In this document: positions 15,804 to 24,773 of the stretch, piece by piece
How the letters are laid out: each line of letters begins with the position of its first letter
Numbering within the stretch: the stretch's first letter is position 1
Assembly (NCBI RefSeq): GCF_005435165.1
Contig: NZ_SGUC01000006.1
Coordinates: 62,001-126,000, forward strand
Reading direction: 5' to 3'
DNA from: Halorubrum sp. GN11_10-6_MGM
GTDB lineage: Archaea; Halobacteriota; Halobacteria; Halobacteriales; Haloferacaceae
DNA: 64,000 nt
Translations under genes and position numbers: made by a program
Notes under the pieces: model-generated
What the model was told of the DNA's origin: nothing
Database searches by the model: none
The model's input: only the letters and a program-made list of their open reading frames with translations

Positions 15804-18709
15804 GCGGGCCGACGCCGAACGACGCGCAGCGGGAACTCATCGAGAGCACGGAAGGGACGTACCTCGTCGACGCCGGGCCCGGAACGGGGAAGACGTTCGC
15901 CGTCACCCGCCGCTACGGGCGGATCGTCGACCGGCAGGACGTGGAACCGGACGACGTGCTGCTGGCGACGTTCACGCGGAACGCCGCGACCGAAATGAAA
16001 GAGCGGATCGTCGACCACAGCGCCTACGGGCTGCGGGAGCTGGCCGACGCCCCGATCCGGACGTTCCACTCGCACTGCCACGCGCTGCTCGAAGAACACG
16101 GGTACGCCGCCCCGACGCACCTCGGCCTCGACGAGCGGATCACGGGATCCACCCGTATCGTCGAGGACGAGCTGGTCGAGGCCGAGCGGTTCCGCGAGTT
16201 CTTCGACGGGTTCCGCGACGACCACCCGGAACACGCCGACTTCTACCGTGCGCTCTCCGGGCCGGACGAGCTGCTCGATCTCATCGAGGAGCTCGCGTCG
16301 AAGGGGATCTTCCCGACGACGGACGGCTGGTACCGGAACGGCGAAGCGCACCTCGACGGCGACTTCGAGGCGTTCGAATCGCGGTTCGACGAGGCGAATC
16401 GGCCGCGGAACGACGGCCGGAAGCAGTCGAAGCTGCGCGAGGACCTGAGCCGCTTCGGCCGGGACAAATCGTACCGTCCGGACGCGCCGTCGAAGTCGAC
16501 GCTCCGGGGCGGCCGCGGGACGAAGCGGCTCGACGACGACGTGGCGCGGCAGGTGTTCTACGAGGACCGCGAGTCGCTCAAGGCGTTCGTCCACGACGTG
16601 TACGTCGAGTACCTCCGGTTCGCGCTGCGGCGCAACTACCTCTCCTTCAGCTTTCTCCAGCTGTTCGCGTTCGTCCTCCTCTGCGAGGACGAGCGCGTGC
16701 GCGAGGCGGCCGAGTTCGAGTACGTGATGGTCGACGAGTTCCAGGACACCAGCGAGGTCCAGTTCAAGCTCGCGCTGCTGTTGTCCGAGGCGGACAACGT
16801 CTGTGTCGTCGGCGACTGGAAGCAGAGCATCTACTCGTTCCAGTACGCGGACGTGCGAAACATCACGGCATTCGAGGAGCGACTGGAACGGTTCGCCGCC
16901 GACCTCAACGACGACGCGGACCGGGTCGCGCTCGACGTGGCCGACCCGACCCGGATCGAACTGCGGGAGAACTACCGGTCGACGGCGTCGGTCATCGACC
17001 TCTCCGAGCGGGCGATCCTGACGCCGGCGACGAGCGGCGACGCCGTCGACACCGATCCCGACGACGTCGTCGAGCTCTCCTCGAACGCCGCCTTCGACAA
17101 CACGGTCGTCGAGGGGGTCCGCCACGAGGACGAACACGCGGCCGTCCTCTCGAAGGTCCAGCAGATCGTCGGCGACGACGACTACGCCGTCGAGGGCGAG
17201 GACGGCGAGCCGCGCCCGCCGGAGTACGGGGACGTCGCGGTGTTCACCCGGACCCGCGACTACGGCCGGGAGCTGCTCGACGTCGCCGACGAGTACGACT
17301 TTCCGATGGCCTACGACGGCGGGATCGAGCTGTTCCGGACCGACCCGGCGAAGCTGCTGCTCGCGTGGCTCCGGATCCTCGAATCCGACGCCGACCGCGG
17401 CTGGGCGGTGGTACTCGAACGAGCCGGGTACGCCCTCGACGAGATCGATCACGCGCTACAGACGGGGTCGTATCCGACCGAGCCGGCGGCGTTCCGCGAC
17501 GAGCTCCGCGAGTTGGCGTCGGTGGGGGCGGTGGCGCGTCGCGTCCTCGACCGCTACGGGTTCGCGGGCGACGTCGCGGACGTCCTCCTCCACACGGTCC
17601 AGTCCGTCCACGACTCGACGACGGCCACGCGCGGCGACGTGATCCGACACATCGAGCGGGGGATCGAGACCGGCAGCACGGTCGACGTCACCGCGTCCGC
17701 CGGCGAGGACGCGGTGACCGTTCAGACGATTCACACCGCGAAGGGGCTGGAGTATCCGATCGTCGTCGTGGCGAACATGAACGAGGGGCGCTTCCCGCCG
17801 CGCGCCGGCGGGTCGAGCGTGATCCAGTACCGCGACCCCGTGGGGCTCCGACGGCGGAAGATCTACTCGACGGAGCGAGCCCACCCACACGTGTACGACA
17901 ACTGGCGCCACGACGTCATCAGGCGCTGTCTGCCGCGAGCGTACGACGAGGAGCGGCGGCTGCTCTACGTCGCGGTCACGCGCGCGGAGAATCACGTCGT
18001 GTTCGCGGCCGGCGAGGACCCGAACGCGTTCCTCGACGGACTGCCGGTCGCCGTCGAGGAGACCGAGCCGGCGGTCGAGCCGGTCGACCGCGGCGAATCC
18101 GCCGACGCGGAGCTGCCGTTCTCGGTGACGGCGCGGGACGGCCCGATCGGACACACCCCGCACTCGCTGATGGACGAGTCGGTGTTCGAGGAGACCGGCG
18201 AACGGCCGGAGGCCGGCCCCGAGGTCGAATCGGAGCCGGAGACGCGGGGGATGGAGTTCGGCTCGCAGGTCCACGACTTCGCGGAGGCGTACGCGCTCGA
18301 CGAGGACGGCGACGTGACGCCGTCGAACGACCGCGTGCGTCCCCATGCGCGACGGATCGCCGATCTGATCGACGGGCTGTCGGGCGAGAAGTACGTCGAG
18401 GAGCCGGTGACGCTCCCGATCGAGGTCGACGGTCGCCGCGTCACCGTCTCGGGGATCGTCGACCTGGTCCACGTGACGACCGACCGGGTCGAGGTGATCG
18501 ACTACAAGACGGACTCGACGCGGCGCGCGCAGCCGGAGTACAGAAAGCAGCTCAGCGTCTACTACCACGTCCTCGACGAGTGGTTCCCCGAGAAGGCGGT
18601 CGAGGCGAGCCTGTTCTACACGAGCGACGGGACGCGCGAACGGGTCGAGCCGCACTCGATCGAGGAGCTCCGCGGGCTCGTCCGGGCGGCCGAGTCGGAC
18701 GCCGAGTGA
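15800..18709 (+). CDS. UvrD/AddA-like helicase with RecB nuclease domain
   Basis: A 969-residue superfamily 1 helicase. Motifs: Q-motif NDAQRELI, Walker A DAGPGTGKTF (24-33), LATFTRNAATEMKER, Walker B MVDEFQDTSEVQ (about 310-321), GDWKQSIYSFQ, VQTIHTAKGLEYPIV and RRLLYVAVTRAEN. A C-terminal RecB-type nuclease has SGIVDLV and VEVIDYKTDSTR (about 883-905). It is the motor and second nuclease of the AddAB/AdnAB-like pair, with start and stop overlapping the upstream gene by four bases. Two nuclease-bearing subunits would cut both strands during end resection. Confidence 0.93.
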   Translation: MSGPTPNDAQRELIESTEGTYLVDAGPGTGKTFAVTRRYGRIVDRQDVEPDDVLLATFTRNAATEMKERIVDHSAYGLRELADAPIRTFHSHCHALLEEHGYAAPTHLGLDERITGSTRIVEDELVEAERFREFFDGFRDDHPEHADFYRALSGPDELLDLIEELASKGIFPTTDGWYRNGEAHLDGDFEAFESRFDEANRPRNDGRKQSKLREDLSRFGRDKSYRPDAPSKSTLRGGRGTKRLDDDVARQVFYEDRESLKAFVHDVYVEYLRFALRRNYLSFSFLQLFAFVLLCEDERVREAAEFEYVMVDEFQDTSEVQFKLALLLSEADNVCVVGDWKQSIYSFQYADVRNITAFEERLERFAADLNDDADRVALDVADPTRIELRENYRSTASVIDLSERAILTPATSGDAVDTDPDDVVELSSNAAFDNTVVEGVRHEDEHAAVLSKVQQIVGDDDYAVEGEDGEPRPPEYGDVAVFTRTRDYGRELLDVADEYDFPMAYDGGIELFRTDPAKLLLAWLRILESDADRGWAVVLERAGYALDEIDHALQTGSYPTEPAAFRDELRELASVGAVARRVLDRYGFAGDVADVLLHTVQSVHDSTTATRGDVIRHIERGIETGSTVDVTASAGEDAVTVQTIHTAKGLEYPIVVVANMNEGRFPPRAGGSSVIQYRDPVGLRRRKIYSTERAHPHVYDNWRHDVIRRCLPRAYDEERRLLYVAVTRAENHVVFAAGEDPNAFLDGLPVAVEETEPAVEPVDRGESADAELPFSVTARDGPIGHTPHSLMDESVFEETGERPEAGPEVESEPETRGMEFGSQVHDFAEAYALDEDGDVTPSNDRVRPHARRIADLIDGLSGEKYVEEPVTLPIEVDGRRVTVSGIVDLVHVTTDRVEVIDYKTDSTRRAQPEYRKQLSVYYHVLDEWFPEKAVEASLFYTSDGTRERVEPHSIEELRGLVRAAESDAE

Positions 18710-18748
18710 CGGGGTCGGATTTTTGACGGCTCGAACTGGAGGACGGGT

Positions 18749-18829
18749 ATGATCGCCGCCCTCGCACCGCCGGCCCGGATCGGAGCCGACGACCGCGACC
18801 GCCTCGCGACGCGGGGGGACGGCGCGTGA
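18749..18829 (+). other. Possible 26-codon upstream ORF coupled to the MFS gene
   Basis: ATG...TGA frame encoding MIAALAPPARIGADDRDRLA and six more residues, with its TGA overlapping the GTG start of the MFS gene (GTGA). It may be a leader peptide for translational coupling, or the overlap may be chance in G+C-rich sequence. Confidence 0.25.
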
Positions 18830-20187
18830 GCGACCGCGGCGCGGCCGAGGAGAGTGAGTCGGGGGCGCTCGACGCGTTCCGGCGGTTCTTCGCGTTAGAG
18901 CGGGACATCCTCGTCTTGTCGCTCGCGATGTTCGCGTTCAGCCTCGGCTTCCAGATGACGAGCCGGTACCTCCCGGAGTACATGGTCGCGCTCGGGGCCT
19001 CGGGGTTCGTCGTCGGCCTGTTCGGGACGTTCGGCAACGTCATCTCGGCGATCTACCCGTATCCCGGCGGCGCCGTCTCCGACCGGATCGGGTCGCGGTA
19101 CGCGCTGACGGTGTTCGGGCTGCTGTCGACGCTCGGCTTCCTCGTCTGGCTCGTCGCGCCCGGCATCGGCCCGATCACCGTCGCCGCGGTCACCGTCGAG
19201 CCGTGGATCTGGATATTCGTCGGGCTGGTCCTCGCGCAGGCGTGGAAGTCGTTCGGGCTGGGCGCGACGTTCGCCGTCGTCAAACAGGCGACCGACCCGT
19301 CGCGGCTGGCCGCGGGGTTCGCCAGCACGGAGACGTTCCGGCGGACGGCGTTCCTCGTCGGCCCGGTGGTGGCCGCCGTCCTCATCGGGCTCCGCGCGGA
19401 GTTCACCGAGAGCTTCCGGTTCGTCCTCGCGGTCGCGGTGGTCTTCGGGGCCCTCGGCACGCTCGTTCAACACGTCCGCTACGACGCGAGCGGCGACTCC
19501 CTCGGCGGTTCGTTCGCGGGGCTCGACGAGATTCGGCGGGACCTCCGCGAGATGCCCGAACCGCTCCGGCCGCTGCTCGTCGGCGACACGCTCGTGCGGT
19601 TCGCGAACGGGATGGTGTACGTGTTCTTCGTCCTCGTCGTCACCCAGTTCTTCGAGGTCGGCCTCGAAACGACCGTCGCGCTCGGCGGCTTCTCGTACGG
19701 CGTCGACCTCTCGCCGCAGGCCTTCTTCGGCTACCTCCTCGGGGTCGAGATGCTCGTCGCGCTGCTGATCATGGCCCCCGCCTCGAAGCTCGCCGAACGG
19801 GTCGGGCTCAAACCCGTCGTCGCGGTCGGCTTCGCCGTCTACGCGGTGTTCCCCGTCGTGTTGATCTACGCGCCGGCGCTCGCGGGCTCCGCGCTCCCGC
19901 TCTGGGCCGTGATGGTCGCCGTATTCGCGTTCTCGGGGCTGCGGTTCGCGGGGCTCCCGTCGCACAAGGCGCTGATCGTCGGGCCGGCCGAGCGGGGCGC
20001 CGGAGGGCGCGTCACCGGCACGTACTACCTGATCCGGAACGCGGTCGTGATCCCGAGCGCCGCCGTCGGGGGATACCTGTGGGAGTTCGTCAGCCCCGAA
20101 CTCGCGTTCACCGTCGCGGCGGTCATCGGCGTCGTCGGCACCGGCTACTTCCTCGCGTTCGGCGAGGAGTTCGAGGCGTACGCCTGA
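18826..20187 (+). CDS. MFS transporter
   Basis: A 453-residue polytopic membrane protein with about 12 hydrophobic segments. The cytoplasmic loop motif YPGGAVSDRIGSRYAL after helix 2 is the MFS signature (G...DR.G.R). A second such loop, SKLAERVGLKPVV, follows helix 8. The start is a GTG, and the acidic N-terminus lies before the first helix. Substrate is unknown; the fold fits drug or metabolite efflux or uptake. No operon partner other than the preceding helicase genes, 116 bases upstream. Confidence 0.88.
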   Translation: MSDRGAAEESESGALDAFRRFFALERDILVLSLAMFAFSLGFQMTSRYLPEYMVALGASGFVVGLFGTFGNVISAIYPYPGGAVSDRIGSRYALTVFGLLSTLGFLVWLVAPGIGPITVAAVTVEPWIWIFVGLVLAQAWKSFGLGATFAVVKQATDPSRLAAGFASTETFRRTAFLVGPVVAAVLIGLRAEFTESFRFVLAVAVVFGALGTLVQHVRYDASGDSLGGSFAGLDEIRRDLREMPEPLRPLLVGDTLVRFANGMVYVFFVLVVTQFFEVGLETTVALGGFSYGVDLSPQAFFGYLLGVEMLVALLIMAPASKLAERVGLKPVVAVGFAVYAVFPVVLIYAPALAGSALPLWAVMVAVFAFSGLRFAGLPSHKALIVGPAERGAGGRVTGTYYLIRNAVVIPSAAVGGYLWEFVSPELAFTVAAVIGVVGTGYFLAFGEEFEAYA

Positions 20188-20198
20188 CGTTCAGTTCC

Positions 20199-21308
20199 TC
20201 AGTCCGCCGCCTCGGAGCGCTCGCCGTCGTCGCCCGCGCCCCGCTGTCGCTCCGGGAGCGGGCCCTCGTACCCCTCGGGGACGTACGGGCACAGCGGGTC
20301 GCTGCCGGTCGGATCGCCCGTCGCGGCGTACGCGCGCGACCGGCTTCCCCCGCAGACGTGACGGTACTCGCAGGCGCCGCACTTCCCCGAGAAGCCGTCC
20401 GGGTCGCGGAGCGACTCGAAGAGGTCGGCGTTCCGGTAGGCGTCGACGACGGACCGCTCGCGGACGTTTCCGGCCGATTCGGGGAGGAAGCCGGACGGGT
20501 ACACCTCGCCGGTGTGGCTGACGAACGCGAACCCGCGCCCGGCCGTGATCCCGCCCCGCCGTCGGGCCGCGCCGTCAGGTGCTCCCTCCTCGGCGCGCTG
20601 GATACCCACCCGGCGGTAGAACGGCGCCTCGGTGGTCTTGACGCCGAACCGCTCCTCGTCGGACACCTCGTGAAGCCACGCCATCACGTCCTCGGCGCGC
20701 TCGGGCGAGACCGGGTCGAGCACGCGGCCGCGGCCCACCGGAACGAGGAAGAAGACGCTCCACAGCACCGCGCCCAGCTCGCGGACGCGGTCGCGGATCG
20801 CGGGGAGGTCGTCGACCGTGTCCGCGCAGACCGTGGTGTTGACCTGAAGCGGGATGCCGGCGTCGCGGGCGGCGCGCGCGGCCGCGACCGTGTCCGCGTA
20901 GCTCTCCTCGCCGCGGAAGGCGTCGTGGCGCTCGCGGGTCGAGCCGTCGAGGCTGAGCGCCATCCGCGCGATCCCCGCGTCGCCGAGGTCGCGGACGCGC
21001 TCCGGCGTGAGCGAGCGGGTCCCGCTCGGCGTGATCGTCATCCGGAGGCCGCGGTCGTCGCCGCGCGCGACCAGCTCTGCGAGGTCGTCGCGGGCGAGCG
21101 GGTCGCCCCCGGAGAGGACCACCAGCTGGCCGTCGCCGAACGCGGCGGCCTCCTCCAGCAGTCGCTTCCCCTCCGCCGTCGTCAGCTCGTCGGGGTGTCG
21201 CCGCGGCCGCGCGTCGGCCCGGCAGTGCCGGCACGCGAGCCCGCAGGCCTGCGTGACCTCCCAGACGAGGACCAGCGGCCGCCGGTCCGTGTCGAGGTCG
21301 TCGAACAT
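20199..21308 (-). CDS. Radical SAM/SPASM protein (TIGR04053-like)
   Basis: A 369-residue radical SAM enzyme. The cluster motif is TQACGLACRHCRADA (Cys22, Cys26, Cys29), followed by VVLSGGDPLARDDL and SLDGSTRERHDAFRG. A C-terminal SPASM-like region has CGACEYRHVCGGSRSRA and a last cysteine in DPLCPYVP, likely binding an auxiliary Fe-S cluster. It resembles the family called TIGR04053, close to heme-pathway radical SAM proteins (AhbC/AhbD, NirJ); which reaction it does is not certain. A copy of the denitrification-region operator lies 44-55 bases upstream, suggesting anaerobic or nitrogen-oxide control. Confidence 0.85.
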   Translation of the reverse strand: MFDDLDTDRRPLVLVWEVTQACGLACRHCRADARPRRHPDELTTAEGKRLLEEAAAFGDGQLVVLSGGDPLARDDLAELVARGDDRGLRMTITPSGTRSLTPERVRDLGDAGIARMALSLDGSTRERHDAFRGEESYADTVAAARAARDAGIPLQVNTTVCADTVDDLPAIRDRVRELGAVLWSVFFLVPVGRGRVLDPVSPERAEDVMAWLHEVSDEERFGVKTTEAPFYRRVGIQRAEEGAPDGAARRRGGITAGRGFAFVSHTGEVYPSGFLPESAGNVRERSVVDAYRNADLFESLRDPDGFSGKCGACEYRHVCGGSRSRAYAATGDPTGSDPLCPYVPEGYEGPLPERQRGAGDDGERSEAAD

Positions 21309-21351
21309 CGCTCGCGCGATGCTACGATCCCGATCCGTTTGGGGTCGTCCC

Positions 21352-21363
21352 CGAACGTGTTCC
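21352..21363 (-). promoter_or_regulatory. CGAAC-N2-GTTCG-type operator, radical SAM promoter
   Basis: CGAACGTGTTCC, 11 of 12 positions matching the inverted repeat seen before nosZ, halocyanin and the cupin gene. It is 44-55 bases from the radical SAM start codon. Confidence 0.55.
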
Positions 21364-21435
21364 CCGGCGGGTGCGGTGCGCGGCGGCCGAGGCGGTTCGA
21401 CGGGTACTTCGTCGGCGGCGGCGACCTCCCCGTGA

Positions 21436-22326
21436 ATGAGTCGCTACCGGACGGCCGGCCGCTTCCTGCTGCTGTGTGCGGTCTGGGGAACGGCGTTCAT
21501 GGCGACGGACGTCGGCCTCGCGGACCTCCCCGCGGTGCCGTTCGCGGCCGTGCGATTCGACGTCGCCGCAGTACTGCTGTTCGGCGCCGTCCTCGCCACC
21601 GGTACGGACGTCCGTCCCCGGACTCGGGACGACTACGTCTACGTGCTGGTCGGCGGCGCCCTCATCATCGGCGCCCACCACGCGTTCCTCTTCGCCGGCC
21701 AGCGGTACGTCACGGGGGGCGTCGCCGCCGTGCTGTTGGGGCTCGTCCCCGTTGTGACGCCCGCGCTCACGCGGCTCGTCTCCACCGACGAGGAGTTCAC
21801 CGCCGCCACCGCGCTCGGCGTCGCGCTCGGGTTCGTCGGCGTCGTCGTCATCGCCGACCCCGACCCCTTGAACCTCGCAGACAGCGTCCTCGGTGTCGCG
21901 CTCGTGCTCGCGTCCGCGCTCGCATTCGCCGTCGCCGCGGTCGTCGCCCACAGCCGCTCGCCGTCGATGCCGTTCCTCTCCACGCAGGCGTGGATGATGG
22001 CGGTCGGCGCGGCCGTACTTCACATCGCCGTGCTCGCGCTCCCCGGCCAGTCGTTCGCGACCGCCGCGTGGACCCCGTCCGCGCTCGGCGCCGTCGCGTA
22101 CCTCTCCGCGGTCGCCGGCGTCGGCGGCTTCCTGCTGTACTTCACGCTCTTAGACGATCTCGGTCCCATCGAGATGAGCTTCATCGAGTACGTGATTCCC
22201 GTGTTCGCGGCGCTGGCGGGCTGGCTCGTGCTCGGACAGGAAGTGACGCCCGCGACCGTCGGGGGGTTCGCCTTCATTCTGGCCGGCTTCGTCGCAGCGA
22301 AGTGGCGGACGCTGCGTGGAGCATAG
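21436..22326 (+). CDS. DMT-family (EamA) transporter
   Basis: A 296-residue membrane protein with about ten hydrophobic helices in two homologous halves. The first EamA repeat starts FLLLCAVWGTAFMATDVGL with PFAAVRFDVAAVLL, and the second ends with EMSFIEYVIPVFAALAGWLV and TPATVGGFAFILAGFV, the standard EamA signatures. It probably exports a metabolite or amino acid; substrate unknown. Divergent from the radical SAM gene across a 127-base spacer. Confidence 0.92.
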   Translation: MSRYRTAGRFLLLCAVWGTAFMATDVGLADLPAVPFAAVRFDVAAVLLFGAVLATGTDVRPRTRDDYVYVLVGGALIIGAHHAFLFAGQRYVTGGVAAVLLGLVPVVTPALTRLVSTDEEFTAATALGVALGFVGVVVIADPDPLNLADSVLGVALVLASALAFAVAAVVAHSRSPSMPFLSTQAWMMAVGAAVLHIAVLALPGQSFATAAWTPSALGAVAYLSAVAGVGGFLLYFTLLDDLGPIEMSFIEYVIPVFAALAGWLVLGQEVTPATVGGFAFILAGFVAAKWRTLRGA

Positions 22327-22343
22327 TTCGTGTCGTAGCCCTG

Positions 22344-23501
22344 CTACCGTCGTACCGGTCGTTCGAGAATGTCGAAGATATCGATTGCTTTGTACTCCCG
22401 ATTTCGCTGTTGGCCAGTCGCTTCGACAACGAGGCCATCCGATTCGAGTTCCCCAATCGCATTGTAGGCGGTCTGTCGACTCACGTCGAATCGGTCCGCG
22501 ATATCGTCCGCGGTGAAGTACGGTAGTTCGAACAGTTCCCGGGCGAGTTTGTGACTCGTCTTTCGGTTCGGATATCGCGCTTCGTACTCTCGCCGGAGTT
22601 CGAGTAATTCGAACGTTCGCTCGTAGGAGTCCTTCGCTTGTTCCTCGATACCCTCGATAAAGAACGCGATCCAATCGCGCCAGCGGCCTTCTTCGCTAAC
22701 CGCACGCATCGTCTCGACGTACTCCCGTTTGTTTCGATTAAAGTAGGCACTCGGATAGAGGTACGGATCTGACAGATAGCCGGCCTCGTGTAGCTGGAGA
22801 ACGATTAAGATGCGTCCGAGACGACCGTTACCGTCCGAGCAGGGGTGAACCGTTTCAAACTGATAGTGAGTGATCGCAAGGTCGACCAGTGGATGATACT
22901 CACCGTCCATCTGAATATATGCTTCAAGCGAATCCATGAGTTCCGGGACGCGGTCTGCCGGTGGTGGAACAAACGGGGACTGCCCCCGACGCGGCGACGG
23001 AATATGAACGTCATCATCTCGCCACTCACCAACGTCGTCGCCCTCGTTCCGAACTCCTTCGAGTAGTATTTCGTGGAGCGATTTGAGCAACCCGACCGAA
23101 ATTGATCCACCTGTTTTAATCGCGTCAAATCCGTCCCTGAGTGCGCGCTCGGCGTTGAGAACTTCCTGTAAGTCGCGGCTCACGCCCCCGGAATCGCCGG
23201 ATTTCTGGCGTGTGTGATATGCGTAGACTTCGTCCATTTCGACGTCTGCGCCCTCAATTTCCGCCGTTTCGACTGCTTCGAGTCGAAGGAGGGACGTATA
23301 CAGTACCGGTGCGAAATCGACCGTCGGGCTAATCCCGTCGATACGTCCGAGTTGGAACATCGCATCCGATATCGTCGACGCGAGATCCTCGTCGATCTCG
23401 ATCGGCGACGACAGGGGCAGCTTCTCTGGAATATAGTAGGGGTGTGGATGCGACTGTTGGTAGTGCCCTGGCGCATCTGGTGGTAAATCCTCTACTCTCA
23501 T
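22344..23501 (-). CDS. Fic-domain protein with inhibitory motif and winged helix
   Basis: A 385-residue Fic protein. The catalytic loop is HPCSDGNGRLGR (219-230), an intact HxFx(D/E)GNGRxxR except for Cys in place of Phe. The inhibitory helix motif TAEIEG (79-84) matches (S/T)xxxE(G/N), so regulation is built in (class II). A C-terminal winged helix (FTADDIADRFDVSRQTAYNA) could bind DNA. Such enzymes AMPylate proteins, possibly their own partner or a host target. The gene is clearly richer in A+T than its neighbours, suggesting transfer. A TATA-like GGTTAAGG lies 25-32 bases upstream. Confidence 0.93.
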   Translation of the reverse strand: MRVEDLPPDAPGHYQQSHPHPYYIPEKLPLSSPIEIDEDLASTISDAMFQLGRIDGISPTVDFAPVLYTSLLRLEAVETAEIEGADVEMDEVYAYHTRQKSGDSGGVSRDLQEVLNAERALRDGFDAIKTGGSISVGLLKSLHEILLEGVRNEGDDVGEWRDDDVHIPSPRRGQSPFVPPPADRVPELMDSLEAYIQMDGEYHPLVDLAITHYQFETVHPCSDGNGRLGRILIVLQLHEAGYLSDPYLYPSAYFNRNKREYVETMRAVSEEGRWRDWIAFFIEGIEEQAKDSYERTFELLELRREYEARYPNRKTSHKLARELFELPYFTADDIADRFDVSRQTAYNAIGELESDGLVVEATGQQRNREYKAIDIFDILERPVRR

Positions 23502-23595
23502 TTTGAATTAGTTGGTGTCTACCGCGCCTTAACCATATTGGATATAAACAGATTTGGACACTGAGGGTTAAAGAGCGTTCTAAATCAAATTCTAC

Positions 23596-23961
23596 TCAGG
23601 TCGCGGGCACGTCGCCCGCGGTCGGCTCACCCTCGCCGGTCCGCTCGTCCGAAACGGCCGTTTCGCCGTCGGCCGGCCAGATCGCCGTCACGACCGCGTC
23701 GGTCGCGTCGGTCTCGACGGTCGCGTACGCGTACCCGCGGTCGTCGAGCCGCGGGAAGAGGAACTGGGGTGTCCGATCGTTGTACTGGATCAACACGTCG
23801 TCGTCGCCGAGCGCTTCGACGCGTTCGAGCGTCTCGCGAAGCGGCTTCGGCGGGCCGAGGTTTCGCACGTCGAGGGAGACGGTCTCCCCGTCCGTCGGCG
23901 CATCCGTCCGCTCGGCCACCGCCCGTTCGACCGCCGTCGGATCGCCGGGTTCGGAGCTCAT
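23596..23961 (-). CDS. DUF2249 protein
   Basis: A 121-residue protein with one DUF2249 domain: SLDVRNLGPPKPLRETLERV, then DVLIQYNDRTPQFLFPRLDD and RGYAYATVETD. DUF2249 proteins cluster with nitrogen-oxide and terminal-oxidase genes and are thought to help with metal or electron-transfer steps; no reaction is assigned. It is divergent from an HTH-10 regulator, and the 103-base spacer carries the region's operator. A second DUF2249 domain occurs in the cupin fusion near halocyanin. Confidence 0.85.
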   Translation of the reverse strand: MSSEPGDPTAVERAVAERTDAPTDGETVSLDVRNLGPPKPLRETLERVEALGDDDVLIQYNDRTPQFLFPRLDDRGYAYATVETDATDAVVTAIWPADGETAVSDERTGEGEPTAGDVPAT

Positions 23962-23999
23962 ACCCGACGGTACGGGCCCGGTCCCCGGGTCGTTTGTGA

Positions 24000-24011
24000 C
24001 GAACATGTTCT
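24000..24011. promoter_or_regulatory. CGAAC-N2-GTTCG-type operator between DUF2249 and HTH-10 genes
   Basis: CGAACATGTTCT, 11 of 12 matches to the perfect palindrome near halocyanin. It is 39 bases from the DUF2249 start and 54 bases from the regulator start, so it could act on both, including autoregulation. Confidence 0.6.
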
Positions 24012-24064
24012 GGCGGCTCGTGCCGAGCCGAAGGTACTTCCACCCCCGCGCCGAACGGGCGCGC

Positions 24065-24748
24065 ATGGCACAGGCACGCCTCCGCGTGGAGATCCCGGAC
24101 GGCCCGTGGGTCGGCGACGTCTCGCGGGAGTTCCCGGACGCGCGGTTCCAGGTACTGACCGCGACGCCCGACGACGGCGCGGGGTTCGCGCTGGTCCGGA
24201 TCACCGCGGACGACACGGACCCGATCCTCGACGCGATCGACGACCACGACACGATCACCCACTCCTCGGTGATGGCCGAGGACGATGGGATGATAACCGT
24301 TCAGGTCGAGGCGCTCGTCCCGCTGTTACAGACGGTCGCGCGCCGGGCGGGCGTCCCGATCGAGATGCCCGTCGAGATCCGCGACGGCGTCGCGCGCGTC
24401 GACGTCACGGGCGACCACGGGCGCGTCGCGGAGTTCGGCGACGCCCTCCGAGACGTGGGGGCCGACTTCGAGGTCGAGTACGTCCAGCAGCGCATCAATC
24501 CCGGCGGGTCGCTCACCGAGCGCCAGCGCGAGGTCCTCTTCGAGGCGGTCGACCGCGGCTACTACGACGTGCCCCGGGAGACCACGCTCACCGAGGTGGC
24601 CGACCACGTCGGCATCGCGAAGTCCACGTGTAGCGAGGTGCTCCAGCGCGTCGAGCGCACCATCGTCCGGGAGTTCGTCGACGACCTCCCGCGCCGCCCC
24701 GTCGACTTCGAGTCGCCCGAGGACGACGGGATCGAGCGGATTCAGTGA
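24065..24748 (+). CDS. HTH-10 transcription regulator of the denitrification region
   Basis: A 227-residue bacterio-opsin-activator-type regulator. The N-terminal 150 residues hold a tandem strand-helix ligand domain (MAQARLRVEIPDGPWVGDVS). The C-terminal HTH-10 domain begins LTERQREVLFEAVDRGYYDV and continues TLTEVADHVGIAKSTCSEVLQRVE. It has only one cysteine, so it is not the cysteine-rich oxygen-sensing type described for haloarchaeal NarO. Position, next to DUF2249 and upstream of the nos genes, and an operator in its own promoter make it the best candidate for the regulon's controller. The ATG at 24065 is preferred because the protein fold starts there. Confidence 0.88.
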   Translation: MAQARLRVEIPDGPWVGDVSREFPDARFQVLTATPDDGAGFALVRITADDTDPILDAIDDHDTITHSSVMAEDDGMITVQVEALVPLLQTVARRAGVPIEMPVEIRDGVARVDVTGDHGRVAEFGDALRDVGADFEVEYVQQRINPGGSLTERQREVLFEAVDRGYYDVPRETTLTEVADHVGIAKSTCSEVLQRVERTIVREFVDDLPRRPVDFESPEDDGIERIQ

Positions 24749-24773
24749 CCGGCTGACTTCGGATTCTTCCTGG

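Noticed and set aside
24065-24748. Calling the HTH-10 protein NarO or DmsR
   Set aside because: It has the right DNA-binding domain and position but lacks the N-terminal cysteine cluster I associate with NarO, so no gene symbol was given.
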